The notes: a model not told the origin generated them from the sequence alone. A DNA stretch of 8,768 bases from an uncultured Gammaproteobacteria bacterium (GCA_905480305.1 CAJQPV010000125.1:1-8768), one strand, 5' to 3'. Counted from the stretch's first letter, positions 1 to 7,380 are shown. Program-made: numbers and translations.

Positions 1-2965
1 CGATGAGGTGCGTGTCAGTGTCGCTTATCCCGGTGCGAGCCCCGAAGAGGTCGAGCAGGGCATCGTGCTGGCCGTGGAAGAGGCCATCAATGGCGTCGAG
101 GGTGTCGATGAAATCCGTTCCACTGCCAGTGAAGGCAGCGCGCTGGTGATCGCCGAACTGGTGGAAGGTGCCGATGTGCAAAAGGCCAACCAGGAGATCA
201 AGCAGGAGATCGACCGTATCACCACGTTCCCGGATGATGCTGAAGAGCCGGAGGTGAATCTCGCCATGCATCGGCGGCTGGTGCAGGCGGTGGTGTTGTA
301 CGGTGTGGTCAATGAATGGGTGTTGCGCGAACTGGCCGAGCAACTGCGTGACCGCCTGTTGCAACAGCCGGGGATTACCCAGGTCGAACTGATAGCCGCC
401 CGTGACTATGAGATACGGGTGGAAGTCAGTCGTGAAGTATTGCGCCGCCACGGGCTGACACTGGAACGCATTGCCGGGATCATCGATAACGCCGCCGTAG
501 AGATACCCGGCGGCAGTATCAAGACCAGCGGTGGCGAGATTTTGCTACGGGTCAAGCAGCGGCGGGACTGGGCGGAGGGCTTCGGCGAGATTCCTGTTAT
601 TACTTCGCGTGACGGCACTGTTATCAGGCTGCGCGACATCGCGCAGGTGCGCGATGTCTTTGAGGATGTCGACCGGGTGCGCAGTTTTGATGGTCAGCCC
701 GCCATGAGCCTTGAGGTGTACCGGGTAGGAGAACAGACGCCGCTGGGTATTGCCGGGGATGTCCGCCAGACGCTGGATGCGTTCGAGGCGGAGCTGCCGC
801 CCGGTGTCCACAGTGCCGTCAATATCGATCAGAGCAGGATCTACCAGCAGCGACTGGAATTGTTGACGCGCAATGGTCTCATCGGTCTGACGCTGGTGCT
901 GGTGATGCTCGGGATCTTCCTGGAAATCAAACTCGCCTTCTGGGTGACCATGGGTATTCCAACCGCCTTTCTCGGTGCCATCCTGTTTCTGCCCGGGCTG
1001 GGGGTGTCCATCAATATGGTCTCTATGTTCGCATTTATCATCGCGCTGGGTATCGTGGTGGATGATGCCATTATCGCCGGCGAGAATATCTATGAATACC
1101 GTCAGCGCGGTATGGGTAGTGTTGAGGCTGCAATCCAGGGTGCACGTGATGTTGCCGTTCCGATCAGCTATAGCATACTGACCAATATCGTGGCCTTCAT
1201 GCCGCTGTATTTCGTGCCGGGGATGATCGGCAAGATATTTGTGATCTTCCCCTTTGTGGTCGGTAGTGTGTTTCTAATCTCCTGGGTCGAGGCGTTGTTT
1301 ATTCTGCCTTCGCACCTGGCGCATTCCAGCAGCAATGGCCGTACCCGTGCCGGAGAATGGCTGCATCAGCGTCAGCAGGCATTCAGTCATCAGGTGCGAC
1401 ACTTTATCCGTGACCGCTATGGACCCCTGGTCACCGTGTGTTTGCATAATCGTTACCTTACGGTGGCTGTCGGTATTGCGATCCTGGTGGTGATGATCGG
1501 TTATGTGGTCAGCGGACGTATGGGGTTTGTATTGATGCCGGAAACCGATTCGGACCGGGCCGTTGTCGAGGCAGTGCTGCCATATGGCAGCCCGTTGCAA
1601 AACACCCTTGAGGTGCGCGATCAACTGTTGTCGGCAGCAGCAAGCCTGGTGGAGGAAAATGGTGGTGAGCGGCTGTCGAAGGGCATCCTTGCAGTTGCCG
1701 ACGCCAATGAGGTGACGGCCCGGCTTTACCTGACAGACCCCGGGGTGCGTCCGCTGACTACCGCGGAATTTACCCGGCTGTGGCGCGAGCGGGTTGGCCA
1801 GATCCCTGGTCTGGAGTCGCTCAAGTTCAAATCCAATCAGGGCGGGCCGGCTTCCGGCGCGGCGCTCACGGTGGAGCTGAGTCATCGAGATGTCGATGTA
1901 CTCGACCAGGCCAGCAGCGTCCTTGCGGAGCGTTTGAATGAATATGCCAATGTGAAGGATATCGACGACGGCTTCTCACCCGGCAAGCAGCAGCTGGATT
2001 TCAGGATCTTGCCAGAGGGGCGCAGTCTCGGTCTGACGGCGCGCGAGGTGGCACGTCAGGTACGCAGTGCATTCTATGGTGCCGAGGCCTTGCGGCAGCA
2101 ACGTGGCCGCAATGAAATAAAGGTCATGGTGATGTTGCCCGCTGCACAACGTGTCAGCGAATACGATATCGAGCAGTTGCTGATACATACGCCGGCCGGT
2201 GGTGATGTGCCGCTGCGACAGGTGGCGGAAGTTACCCGCAGCCGGGCCTATACCAGTATTGAGCGGCGTGATGGCCGCCGCACGGTGGAGGTCACCGCTG
2301 ACGTGGAACCCCGTAGGGCAACCAGTCAGGTGCTGGCTAACCTGAAGGCGACTGCACTGCCGCAGTTGACACGTGATTACCCGGGGCTGACGTATGGCTT
2401 CGAGGGCCAGCAGGCAGATATGCGTGAGTCCATGGCCAGTCTCATGAGTAGTTTTGTGATTGCGATGATTGTGATCTATGCGCTGCTGGCCATTCCGTTT
2501 CGCAGTTACATACAGCCGGCTATCGTCATGGCGGCGATTCCCTTTGGCTTGGTAGGTGCGGTTATCGGACATATGATTATGGGCTATAGCCTGAGCATCA
2601 TCAGCATGATGGGACTGGTTGCCCTGGCCGGTGTGGTGGTTAACGATTCACTGGTGATGATCGTCTATGCCAATGATTTGCGCCGCCAGGGCAGCAGTGC
2701 CATCGAGGCCATTCAACAGGCCGGTATCCGCCGCTTTCGTCCCATTCTGCTAACTACCATCACCACCTTTGGTGGGCTTGCTCCGATGATCTTCGAGACC
2801 TCCCGCCAGGCCCGTTTTATGATTCCGATGGCAATATCGCTGGGTTATGGGATCCTGTTTGCAACCCTGATAACACTGTTGCTGGTACCGAGTCTGTACC
2901 TGATTATCGAAGACATACGCAGCCGCTACCTGATGAAGCCTGATCAGGCGGTTGTAGAGAGCTGA
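1..2965 (+). CDS. RND-family efflux transporter permease (AcrB/HAE-like), 5' end outside window
   Basis: This is an inner-membrane proton-driven efflux pump subunit, expected to form a trimer and work with a periplasmic adaptor and an outer-membrane channel. The reading frame is open from base 2, and the first visible residues (DEVRVSVAYPGASPEEVE) match the start of the first porter subdomain. Roughly 45-60 N-terminal residues, including TM1, are therefore missing. Counting from the GTG at base 8, periplasmic porter sequence covers about 1-280. TM helices 2-6 lie at about 285-440, with the conserved TM4 acidic pair GIVVDDAI (D352, D353). TM7 is near 480-500, followed by LMPETDSD and the second porter domain (about 510-810). 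The last helices are at about 815-970. In TM10 the motif is VVVNDSLV, so the proton-relay lysine of AcrB is replaced by Asn879. The remaining length fits a protein of about 1,030-1,040 aa. The substrate cannot be told from sequence, and the adaptor gene probably lies just upstream. Family call very secure. Confidence 0.96.
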   Translation, partial: DEVRVSVAYPGASPEEVEQGIVLAVEEAINGVEGVDEIRSTASEGSALVIAELVEGADVQKANQEIKQEIDRITTFPDDAEEPEVNLAMHRRLVQAVVLYGVVNEWVLRELAEQLRDRLLQQPGITQVELIAARDYEIRVEVSREVLRRHGLTLERIAGIIDNAAVEIPGGSIKTSGGEILLRVKQRRDWAEGFGEIPVITSRDGTVIRLRDIAQVRDVFEDVDRVRSFDGQPAMSLEVYRVGEQTPLGIAGDVRQTLDAFEAELPPGVHSAVNIDQSRIYQQRLELLTRNGLIGLTLVLVMLGIFLEIKLAFWVTMGIPTAFLGAILFLPGLGVSINMVSMFAFIIALGIVVDDAIIAGENIYEYRQRGMGSVEAAIQGARDVAVPISYSILTNIVAFMPLYFVPGMIGKIFVIFPFVVGSVFLISWVEALFILPSHLAHSSSNGRTRAGEWLHQRQQAFSHQVRHFIRDRYGPLVTVCLHNRYLTVAVGIAILVVMIGYVVSGRMGFVLMPETDSDRAVVEAVLPYGSPLQNTLEVRDQLLSAAASLVEENGGERLSKGILAVADANEVTARLYLTDPGVRPLTTAEFTRLWRERVGQIPGLESLKFKSNQGGPASGAALTVELSHRDVDVLDQASSVLAERLNEYANVKDIDDGFSPGKQQLDFRILPEGRSLGLTAREVARQVRSAFYGAEALRQQRGRNEIKVMVMLPAAQRVSEYDIEQLLIHTPAGGDVPLRQVAEVTRSRAYTSIERRDGRRTVEVTADVEPRRATSQVLANLKATALPQLTRDYPGLTYGFEGQQADMRESMASLMSSFVIAMIVIYALLAIPFRSYIQPAIVMAAIPFGLVGAVIGHMIMGYSLSIISMMGLVALAGVVVNDSLVMIVYANDLRRQGSSAIEAIQQAGIRRFRPILLTTITTFGGLAPMIFETSRQARFMIPMAISLGYGILFATLITLLLVPSLYLIIEDIRSRYLMKPDQAVVES

Positions 2966-3171
2966 TCGAGGTTGTGAATAGATAATTGTTATCCGAAGTG
3001 CCACAGGCAGCTGGCAGTTCAACAATACAAGAGGGCAGAGTGCTTGAATATTGCTGAAACCGTTGCAGCACTCAAACTGGCCGAGTCACAGGACCCGCAG
3101 ACGGCTAATGGGTGACCCCTTGAACTCAACGGCTCAAGGATATACGCAGTGGACTGCGCTAGCTGTATGCA
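2966..3171. other. Convergent intergenic spacer without a convincing terminator
   Basis: This 206-bp gap separates the stop codons of two converging genes. It holds a nested imperfect inverted repeat (ATTGTT 2985-2990 with AACAAT 3021-3026, and TGCCA 2999-3003 with TGGCA 3012-3016). It also holds a short hairpin, CGCAG/CTGCG, at about 3145-3158. Neither has an adjoining T-run on either strand, so neither is a good intrinsic terminator. No plausible gene is seen here. Confidence 0.4.
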
Positions 3172-4173
3172 TTATTGCCTGGGATTGCTCGCCGTGGCTC
3201 CGGAAGTGACCAGCCGAAAGCCGATATCGTCCTTGCGATGGGTCGCGTCGCCGCGGTTGCGCAGCGTTGAGCGGAGGAAGTATGGAATATCACCGTACCC
3301 CCCGCCGCGGAACCCGCGTCGACTACAGTCACCCTCGAGAAAGGCGCTGCCGTCGGCAGGTGCGCTGGCATAGGAGCTGTTCCAGCAGTCTTCGACCCAC
3401 TCCCAGGTGTTGCCGTAAATGTCGTAGAGGCCCCACGGGTTGGCCGCAAAGGTTGCCACGGGGGAGGTTCTCACATAGCCATCGTCGCAGTCGTTGACGG
3501 CAAACCCCGGGTAGTGTTCCAGTGCCCGCTTGTCCGCTGCATTGGCATTGGTGCACAGCGCAGCAACTTGATCACCCATGTAATAGACAGTCTCGCTACC
3601 GGCGCGGGCTGCGTATTCCCACTCGGCCTCGCTCGGCAAGCGGAACGTCTCTCCTGTCTTGCGATTCAGCCAGGCAATAAAGGCGTGCGCGTCATGCCAG
3701 TTAACACAGGTGACAGGATGGTTGTCGTTCTGCGGAAACCCCGGCGCTCGCCAGCCAAGGCCGTCTCTCTCGGTCCAGCCTGCAGCAAAGACCCAACAGC
3801 GGTCACCGGCAGCATGACGGGTGTCCTCGACGAAGCGCGCAAACATCCCCCGGGTAACCTCGGTGCGCATCATCCAGAAGCCGCGCATCTCGACCTGACG
3901 CACTGGACGCTCATCCGCCTGACCACTGCCGCTGCTGTCTCCCATTTGAAATCGACCCTTGGGAATCCACACCATTTCAAGCGGGAAGGGAGCACTGATA
4001 AAGCGGGCCACGATCTGGTCATGCTGCGCAGCGGTTTTCAGGTGCTCGTCTGCGTGGCTTGCGGGAGTCAACAGCAGGAGCCCGCTGCAGAAAACAATGC
4101 ACACAGCGATCGACACGGTGTTGCTTTGCGCGCGGGCAGCTGTATACATATATAAGAAACAGTCCGTCACCAT
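3172..4173 (-). CDS. Secreted SUMF1/FGE-fold protein (formylglycine-generating-enzyme family), catalytic cysteines absent
   Basis: The protein has 333 residues. The N-terminus is basic and hydrophobic with a h-region at about 19-36 and a likely signal peptidase cleavage after SHA41, so it is exported. The rest is one FGE-sulfatase/SUMF1 domain. Visible blocks are MVWIPKGRFQMGD (67-79), HPVTCVNWHDAHAFIAWLN (152-170), RLPSEAEWEYAAR (178-190), GLYDIYGNTWEWVEDCW (248-264), FRGGGY (288-293) and GFRL (318-321). Six cysteines (C126, C156, C207, C229, C263, C283) in the exported part could form disulfides. True formylglycine-generating enzymes carry two copper-binding cysteines shortly after the RGGSY block. 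Here that stretch (294-306) has none, so sulfatase maturation is unlikely. A binding or structural role, or different chemistry, is more likely. ATG 4173 is preferred because GAGG lies about 10 nt upstream; ATG 4149 has no ribosome site. It is the last gene of the leftward cluster, 67 bp after the methyltransferase. Confidence 0.92.
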   Translation of the reverse strand: MVTDCFLYMYTAARAQSNTVSIAVCIVFCSGLLLLTPASHADEHLKTAAQHDQIVARFISAPFPLEMVWIPKGRFQMGDSSGSGQADERPVRQVEMRGFWMMRTEVTRGMFARFVEDTRHAAGDRCWVFAAGWTERDGLGWRAPGFPQNDNHPVTCVNWHDAHAFIAWLNRKTGETFRLPSEAEWEYAARAGSETVYYMGDQVAALCTNANAADKRALEHYPGFAVNDCDDGYVRTSPVATFAANPWGLYDIYGNTWEWVEDCWNSSYASAPADGSAFLEGDCSRRGFRGGGYGDIPYFLRSTLRNRGDATHRKDDIGFRLVTSGATASNPRQ

Positions 4174-4240
4174 TCAGCGTGGGCCTCGGTAATTCCCCTA
4201 AGGTCGCCCGTGGCATCCTTGAATAGCGCCGCCTGCAGGA

Positions 4241-4984
4241 TCATTGATGGGAAGCTAAAGCAGGTTTTTCGAACACCATGAAATGCTGTGTCGGCAGGAA
4301 ATCCCTGGTTTCGACCCAGTCCAGGCCGACGGCCTGCATCTCGCTGATGGCCTGTTGCTGTGTCATCTTGTGCAAGGGCTTGATGTCCAGGCGCGGGTCC
4401 TCTCCCCGATACTCAAGAAGAAACACTCTGCCGCCTGGACGCAGGGAGCGGACAATGCCATTCATCATCTCAAAGGGATAAGCAAATTCGTGGTAGGCAT
4501 CCACGAGCAATACCGCATCAACAGTGCCTACCGGCAACTTCGGGTCGTCGGGTTCACCCTGCAGCGGTATGACGTTTTCCAGTGAACGACGCTGCATCTG
4601 CTCGCGGATAATGTCCAGCATTTCAGGCTGAATATCCACGGCATAGACCCGGCCGGCCGGGACCAGTGCCGCCATGCGGAAAGTAAAGTAACCGCTACCC
4701 GCGCCAATGTCGGCGACTACCGCATCGGTTGTCAGCTGCATTGCCTGCACGGCGCGGTCGGGAGCCTCTTCCCGGGCTCTGGAGCGTCTCTCCAGCCACC
4801 CTGCAGCCCGGTGCCCCATGACTTGCGCAATCTCACGCCCGAAATAATACTTGCCGGTACCATCCCGCGTCGGGGTGGCATAGGTATAGCCCGCTTCGGC
4901 CAATTGCGGCGCCCGGGCAAGACCGATGCCCGTGACCAGCAATGCACAGAGTGCAAAGACGATGAATCTTCCCGCGGCATGCAT
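4241..4984 (-). CDS. Class I SAM-dependent methyltransferase with N-terminal signal peptide
   Basis: With the ATG at 4984 the product is 247 aa. Residues 1-24 (MHAAGRF, then a hydrophobic run ending LARA) look like a cleavable signal peptide or a membrane anchor. The Rossmann methyltransferase domain follows: motif I VVADIGAGSGYF (about 89-100), an acidic residue after strand 2 in VYAVDIQPEML (D117), VDAVLLVDAYHEF (about 155-167) and LRPGGRVFLLEYRGED (about 181-196). The C-terminus (ETRDFLPTQHFMVFEK) and the segment MGHRAAGWLERRSR before motif I are typical of a family of small, often signal-peptide-bearing methyltransferases of unknown substrate. The frame stays open up to 5149, but that would add 55 residues before the signal sequence and overlap the gene upstream, so I reject the longer start. 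A weak GAG lies about 10 nt before ATG 4984. The substrate is unknown, and it is odd for a SAM-using enzyme to be exported. Confidence 0.9.
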   Translation of the reverse strand: MHAAGRFIVFALCALLVTGIGLARAPQLAEAGYTYATPTRDGTGKYYFGREIAQVMGHRAAGWLERRSRAREEAPDRAVQAMQLTTDAVVADIGAGSGYFTFRMAALVPAGRVYAVDIQPEMLDIIREQMQRRSLENVIPLQGEPDDPKLPVGTVDAVLLVDAYHEFAYPFEMMNGIVRSLRPGGRVFLLEYRGEDPRLDIKPLHKMTQQQAISEMQAVGLDWVETRDFLPTQHFMVFEKPALASHQ

Positions 4985-5108
4985 GCTGCTATTTCTCAGT
5001 ACACGCCGCTCGGCAACGGCTCGATGCACGGCCTGACGATGGCTGCGGGCAGTGGCAAGATTGGCAGGGTGTCGACATGATTGGCCATGTGGTGTGCAGG
5101 GCGGATGA

Positions 5109-5513
5109 TTACTCACTGGGCACCTCGCGGCTGTGATGTTCACTGTCATAGCGCCGCAGGATCTCGAGGTCCACGGTCTCCAGTACTGCCTCGTGGGTCG
5201 CCTTCAGGATCACAGGTGGTGCGACCCCGGCCTGCAGCGCCTGCAGCCAGCGATCAATACACAGGCACCACTGGTCACCGGGTTTCAGCCCGGGAAAGTC
5301 ATAGGCTGGAAGCGGGGTGATCAGATCGTTGCCTTGCGCGCAGGAAAAGTCGAGAAATTCTCGAGTGACCCGGGCGCAGAGCAGATGTTTGCCAACATCC
5401 TGCTGCCCTCTGCTGCATGCGCCATCACGGCGGTAGCCGGTCGCGGGATCCAGTCCGCAGAGCTGCAAGGGTTGTCGCAATACGTTGAGCGCTTCGCTCG
5501 TCGCGTCGGTCAT
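5109..5513 (-). CDS. DUF2237 family protein
   Basis: This small soluble protein of 134 aa has no signal peptide. It matches DUF2237 essentially from end to end: NVLRQPLQLCGLDPATGYRR (10-29), the DG-C pair (30-33), DVGKHLLCARVTREFLDFS (39-57), GNDLITP (61-67), FPGLKPGDQWCLC (73-85), RW (88-89) and AGVAPPVILKATHEAVLE (95-112). Cysteines 19, 33, 46, 83 and 85 sit in conserved blocks, and C58 is an extra one. This suggests metal binding or redox sensitivity, but the family's biochemical role is not established to my knowledge. ATG 5513 is preceded by GGTGGA at about 8 nt. It lies 56 bp after the DUF4864 gene and 124 bp before the methyltransferase, all on the same strand. Confidence 0.93.
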   Translation of the reverse strand: MTDATSEALNVLRQPLQLCGLDPATGYRRDGACSRGQQDVGKHLLCARVTREFLDFSCAQGNDLITPLPAYDFPGLKPGDQWCLCIDRWLQALQAGVAPPVILKATHEAVLETVDLEILRRYDSEHHSREVPSE

Positions 5514-5569
5514 GTTGCTAGTCCACCGGGATTATATGAAAAACACAACGCATCGCATTCAACTCCCGT

Positions 5570-6094
5570 TTATCCACGAGGAGACGACGCACGCTGCTGG
5601 CGGATCGACGCCGGCAGGAACTCTGGCTGCGCTGGTCGTTTTACCGGGATGACGGCAGCGGTCATCCAGTAATTATTGAACTTGCCCCCGCTCTGGCGCT
5701 CGAGCACCCACTGGTAGGCGCTTAGCTCACCCTCCATGTCGGTGATGATCACTATCTGCCGGGCCTCTCTGTCAGAAACCACCACCGGGCCATAACGTGC
5801 ACTGCGATGATTGAGCAGCTGTTTGTAGGATGCAGAGTTCAGCATTGCAATGAATCGGTTGAGGGGGCCGGTGAAGCCTTTATTAGCTGGCGAGGCAAAA
5901 TTATAGGTCAGCACGATGCCTTCATTCAGCTGACTGTTGTTGCGTAGTGCCTCGACCTGGATGCGAACCACTGCAGACGGATCAAGCTCCGGTGAAGGCA
6001 TGTGATCAAGTGGTTGCGGTGACGCCGCTGTCGACAGTGTCGCGAGGATGGCAAGTGAAAGGCCTGCAAGGTGACGGATTAGCAATTGTTCCAC
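5570..6094 (-). CDS. Secreted DUF4864-domain protein
   Basis: With the GTG at 6094 the product is 174 aa. Residues 1 to about 25 (VEQLLIRHLAGL, then a hydrophobic run ending STAAS) form a signal peptide, and the mature protein is periplasmic or outer-surface. The domain at about 38-150 resembles DUF4864. It has an opening helix VVRIQVEALRNN, an NTF2-like pattern with FASPANKGFTGPLNRFIAML in the middle, and a closing strand pair around SAYQWVLERQSGGKFNNYWMT followed by AAVIPV. A tail of about 20 residues rich in Pro, Gln and Arg follows. The frame extends to another GTG at 6148, but that would put 18 non-hydrophobic residues ahead of the signal sequence. GAGGAA 9 nt upstream supports the GTG at 6094. 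It is the first gene of the leftward cluster. DUF4864 has no known activity. Domain call likely; start call good. Confidence 0.82.
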   Translation of the reverse strand: MEQLLIRHLAGLSLAILATLSTAASPQPLDHMPSPELDPSAVVRIQVEALRNNSQLNEGIVLTYNFASPANKGFTGPLNRFIAMLNSASYKQLLNHRSARYGPVVVSDREARQIVIITDMEGELSAYQWVLERQSGGKFNNYWMTAAVIPVKRPAQPEFLPASIRQQRASSPRG

Positions 6095-6103
6095 GGCGCA
6101 TAT

Positions 6104-6109
6104 TTCCTC
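6104..6109 (-). promoter_or_regulatory. Ribosome binding site deciding the GTG start at 6094
   Basis: On the minus strand GAGGAA occupies 6109-6104, leaving 9 nt to the GTG at 6094. It favours this start over the in-frame GTG at 6148. An ATG at 6101 lies closer but is out of frame. Confidence 0.6.
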
Positions 6110-6318
6110 GGGACGTTGCAGCAGTTGACAGGAGTATTCCTGAGACACTGCGTAATGACAACAGTTCCGCTTGTGATTGCTGCACGCGTAGAGTCGATTT
6201 CCAGGGTTGATTTTCGCGGAAGGGGAGGCCTATGCTTCGCCTTCATCCTGCGACCCTGTCGTTGTAGCGAATCACCAGCGAGCTGTTTGCTCAATGACAC
6301 CGCTGATCGATATGCATT

Positions 6319-6351
6319 AAAAGGGCGGCGTGCAGGGATGCACGCCGCTTT
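6319..6351 (-). terminator. Rho-independent terminator of the FAS1 gene
   Basis: GCGGCGTGCA (6325-6334) and TGCACGCCGC (6339-6348) form a perfect 10-bp stem closed by a four-base loop. Read on the minus strand the stem is followed by CCCTTTTAATG, a short T-run. The hairpin starts only a few bases after the FAS1 stop codon at 6355, which fits its terminator and separates this gene from the downstream cluster. An AAAG on the other flank gives weaker potential on the plus strand. Confidence 0.85.
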
Positions 6352-6354
6352 CCG

Positions 6355-7047
6355 TTACATTGCAGGTATCAGGACGCTGTCGATGACATGAACGATGCCG
6401 TTCGATGTTTCAATGTCTGCACTGACCACTGAGAGTGAATCGATAGACACGGTCTGTCCCTGCACCGTCTTCAGCTCGCGCTGCTGCAGAATATCCGCTG
6501 CGGTCACCCGACCTGGAACGACATGGTAACTGAGCACGGCAGCGAGTTTCTCCTTGTCGGCCAGCAGTCCATCCAGAGTCCCAGCGGGCAGTTTGTCAAA
6601 TGCGGCATCTGTGGGCGCGAACACCGTGAAGGGCCCGTCACTACGCAGTGTGTCATACAGATCGGCTTCAACAACGGCCTTAATGAGCATGTCGAAGTCT
6701 CCTGCTGCTGCGGCTGTCTCGATAATATCCGGACCCCGGGCAGGTGGCAGCTGTTTTTCTGCTGCCCTCATGGTTTTCTGCTGCTGTGGTTTCTGCTGTG
6801 TGTATTTTTCCGGCACCTGTGAGTAGGAGTATTGTTGTTCGTATTGATATGCAGGATAACCATATGATTGCCTGGGAACAGGATGATGATACATATTATA
6901 AGCGTGCATGGGTTTCATGTAGCCATGGTGGCCATAGGTTTTTTTCATGCACATGTTTGCATTTGCGGCACTACTGATAGTGCCGAGAGTCAGGGCGCAG
7001 GTGCTGCAGACAAGTAGTTGTTTGATCCTTTTGTTTGCATGTGTCAT
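6355..7047 (-). CDS. Secreted fasciclin (FAS1) domain protein with His/Met/Tyr/Gln-rich linker
   Basis: The protein has 230 residues. Residues 1-30 form a signal peptide (KRIKQ, then a hydrophobic core, ending SSAANA). Residues 31-104 are a low-complexity segment. Its first part is dense in possible metal ligands (M32, C33, M34, H40, H41, M44, M47, H48, M52, H54, H55), and its second part is rich in Tyr, Gln and Pro. A single complete FAS1 domain fills 105-230: DIIETAAAAGDFDMLIKAV at its start, the H1 box FTVFAPTDAAFDKLP (140-154), the central LSYHVVPG (172-179) and the H2 box GIVHVIDSVLIP (217-228). FAS1 domains act in adhesion or as extracellular binding modules. ATG 7047 is preceded by AGAGGA at about 7 nt. 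It is apparently monocistronic, ending in a strong hairpin. The linker is unusual, whereas the FAS1 call is secure. Confidence 0.95.
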   Translation of the reverse strand: MTHANKRIKQLLVCSTCALTLGTISSAANANMCMKKTYGHHGYMKPMHAYNMYHHPVPRQSYGYPAYQYEQQYSYSQVPEKYTQQKPQQQKTMRAAEKQLPPARGPDIIETAAAAGDFDMLIKAVVEADLYDTLRSDGPFTVFAPTDAAFDKLPAGTLDGLLADKEKLAAVLSYHVVPGRVTAADILQQRELKTVQGQTVSIDSLSVVSADIETSNGIVHVIDSVLIPAM

Positions 7048-7380
7048 CTGTATTCCTCTTGAAAAACGCTGTGAACGAATGGTGGCGGGTATTCAATGTA
7101 TTGAGTTTCTTTTGCAGCTGAATTTCTCCATGGCCGGTGCGATCTTGCACAGTAGTGTGAAATTCCGCTTCCGATTTAGTTCAACAAATCCTTCACAAAA
7201 TATTTTATATGCCTCGCAGGGCAGTTTATGAACCAGTGCCTGTGTGCAGGATTGTGTTGCGCATTTGAGTTCACCAAATAAGACAGTTCCTCATATGACA
7301 CCTCCGATGGGGCTGTATCAGGCATTGATAACTACAGGAAACTATTGGAGAAAGGTATAGACCTGAAAGATACCGCATAG
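7048..7380. other. Apparently non-coding region upstream of the FAS1 gene
   Basis: These 333 bases lie between the start of the FAS1 gene and the EAL remnant. The sequence is richer in A and T than the flanking genes, and every frame is short and unlike any family I recognise. It holds the FAS1 ribosome site (about 7053-7059) and a candidate promoter. The right part may include the lost upstream region of the EAL gene. Confidence 0.5.
7204..7232 (-). promoter_or_regulatory. Candidate sigma70 promoter for the FAS1 gene
   Basis: On the minus strand TTCATA (7232-7227) is followed after 17 nt by TATAAA (7209-7204), in an AT-rich stretch. The -10 matches the consensus at five of six bases and the -35 at four of six. 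It would give a leader of about 150 nt before the ATG at 7047. It was found by eye only, so moderate to low confidence. Confidence 0.3.

Larger units (their letters stand above)
6095..6354. other. Intergenic region between the FAS1 terminator and the DUF4864 cluster
   Basis: This 260-bp stretch contains the FAS1 terminator at its right end and the ribosome site of the DUF4864 gene at its left end. A promoter for the leftward cluster is expected here, but I find no minus-strand pair of hexamers close to the sigma70 consensus. No gene is supported. Confidence 0.4.

Noticed and set aside
1274..1885. Long open frame on the minus strand inside the RND gene
   Set aside because: It is antisense to strongly conserved RND codons, His/Gln-rich and unlike any family; a by-product of codon usage. 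The same holds for 1976-2572.
2985..3026. Nested inverted repeat after the RND gene as terminator
   Set aside because: Short 5-6 bp arms with unequal gaps and no T-run on either strand.
3145..3158. CGCAG/CTGCG hairpin after the FGE-like gene
   Set aside because: Only a 5-bp stem and no T-rich tail, so it is too weak to call a terminator.
3041..3171. Possible small peptide or gene fragment (frame reading ETVAALKLAESQDPQTANG)
   Set aside because: No convincing start or ribosome site, a stop after about 23 codons, and no family I can name.
3514..4155. Open frame of about 213 codons on the plus strand opposite the FGE-like gene
   Set aside because: It overlaps conserved FGE-domain codons on the other strand, has no recognisable domain or signal and is judged a shadow frame.
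4985..5149. Longer methyltransferase start at 5149 adding 55 residues
   Set aside because: The extension is Arg/His/Cys-rich without family similarity, overlaps the end of the DUF2237 gene and would bury the signal peptide inside the protein.
5531..5562. Perfect TATAAT on the minus strand before the DUF2237 gene with TTGAAT upstream
   Set aside because: The hexamers are 20 nt apart, and the predicted start of transcription would fall in or next to the ribosome site, so a separate promoter is unlikely.
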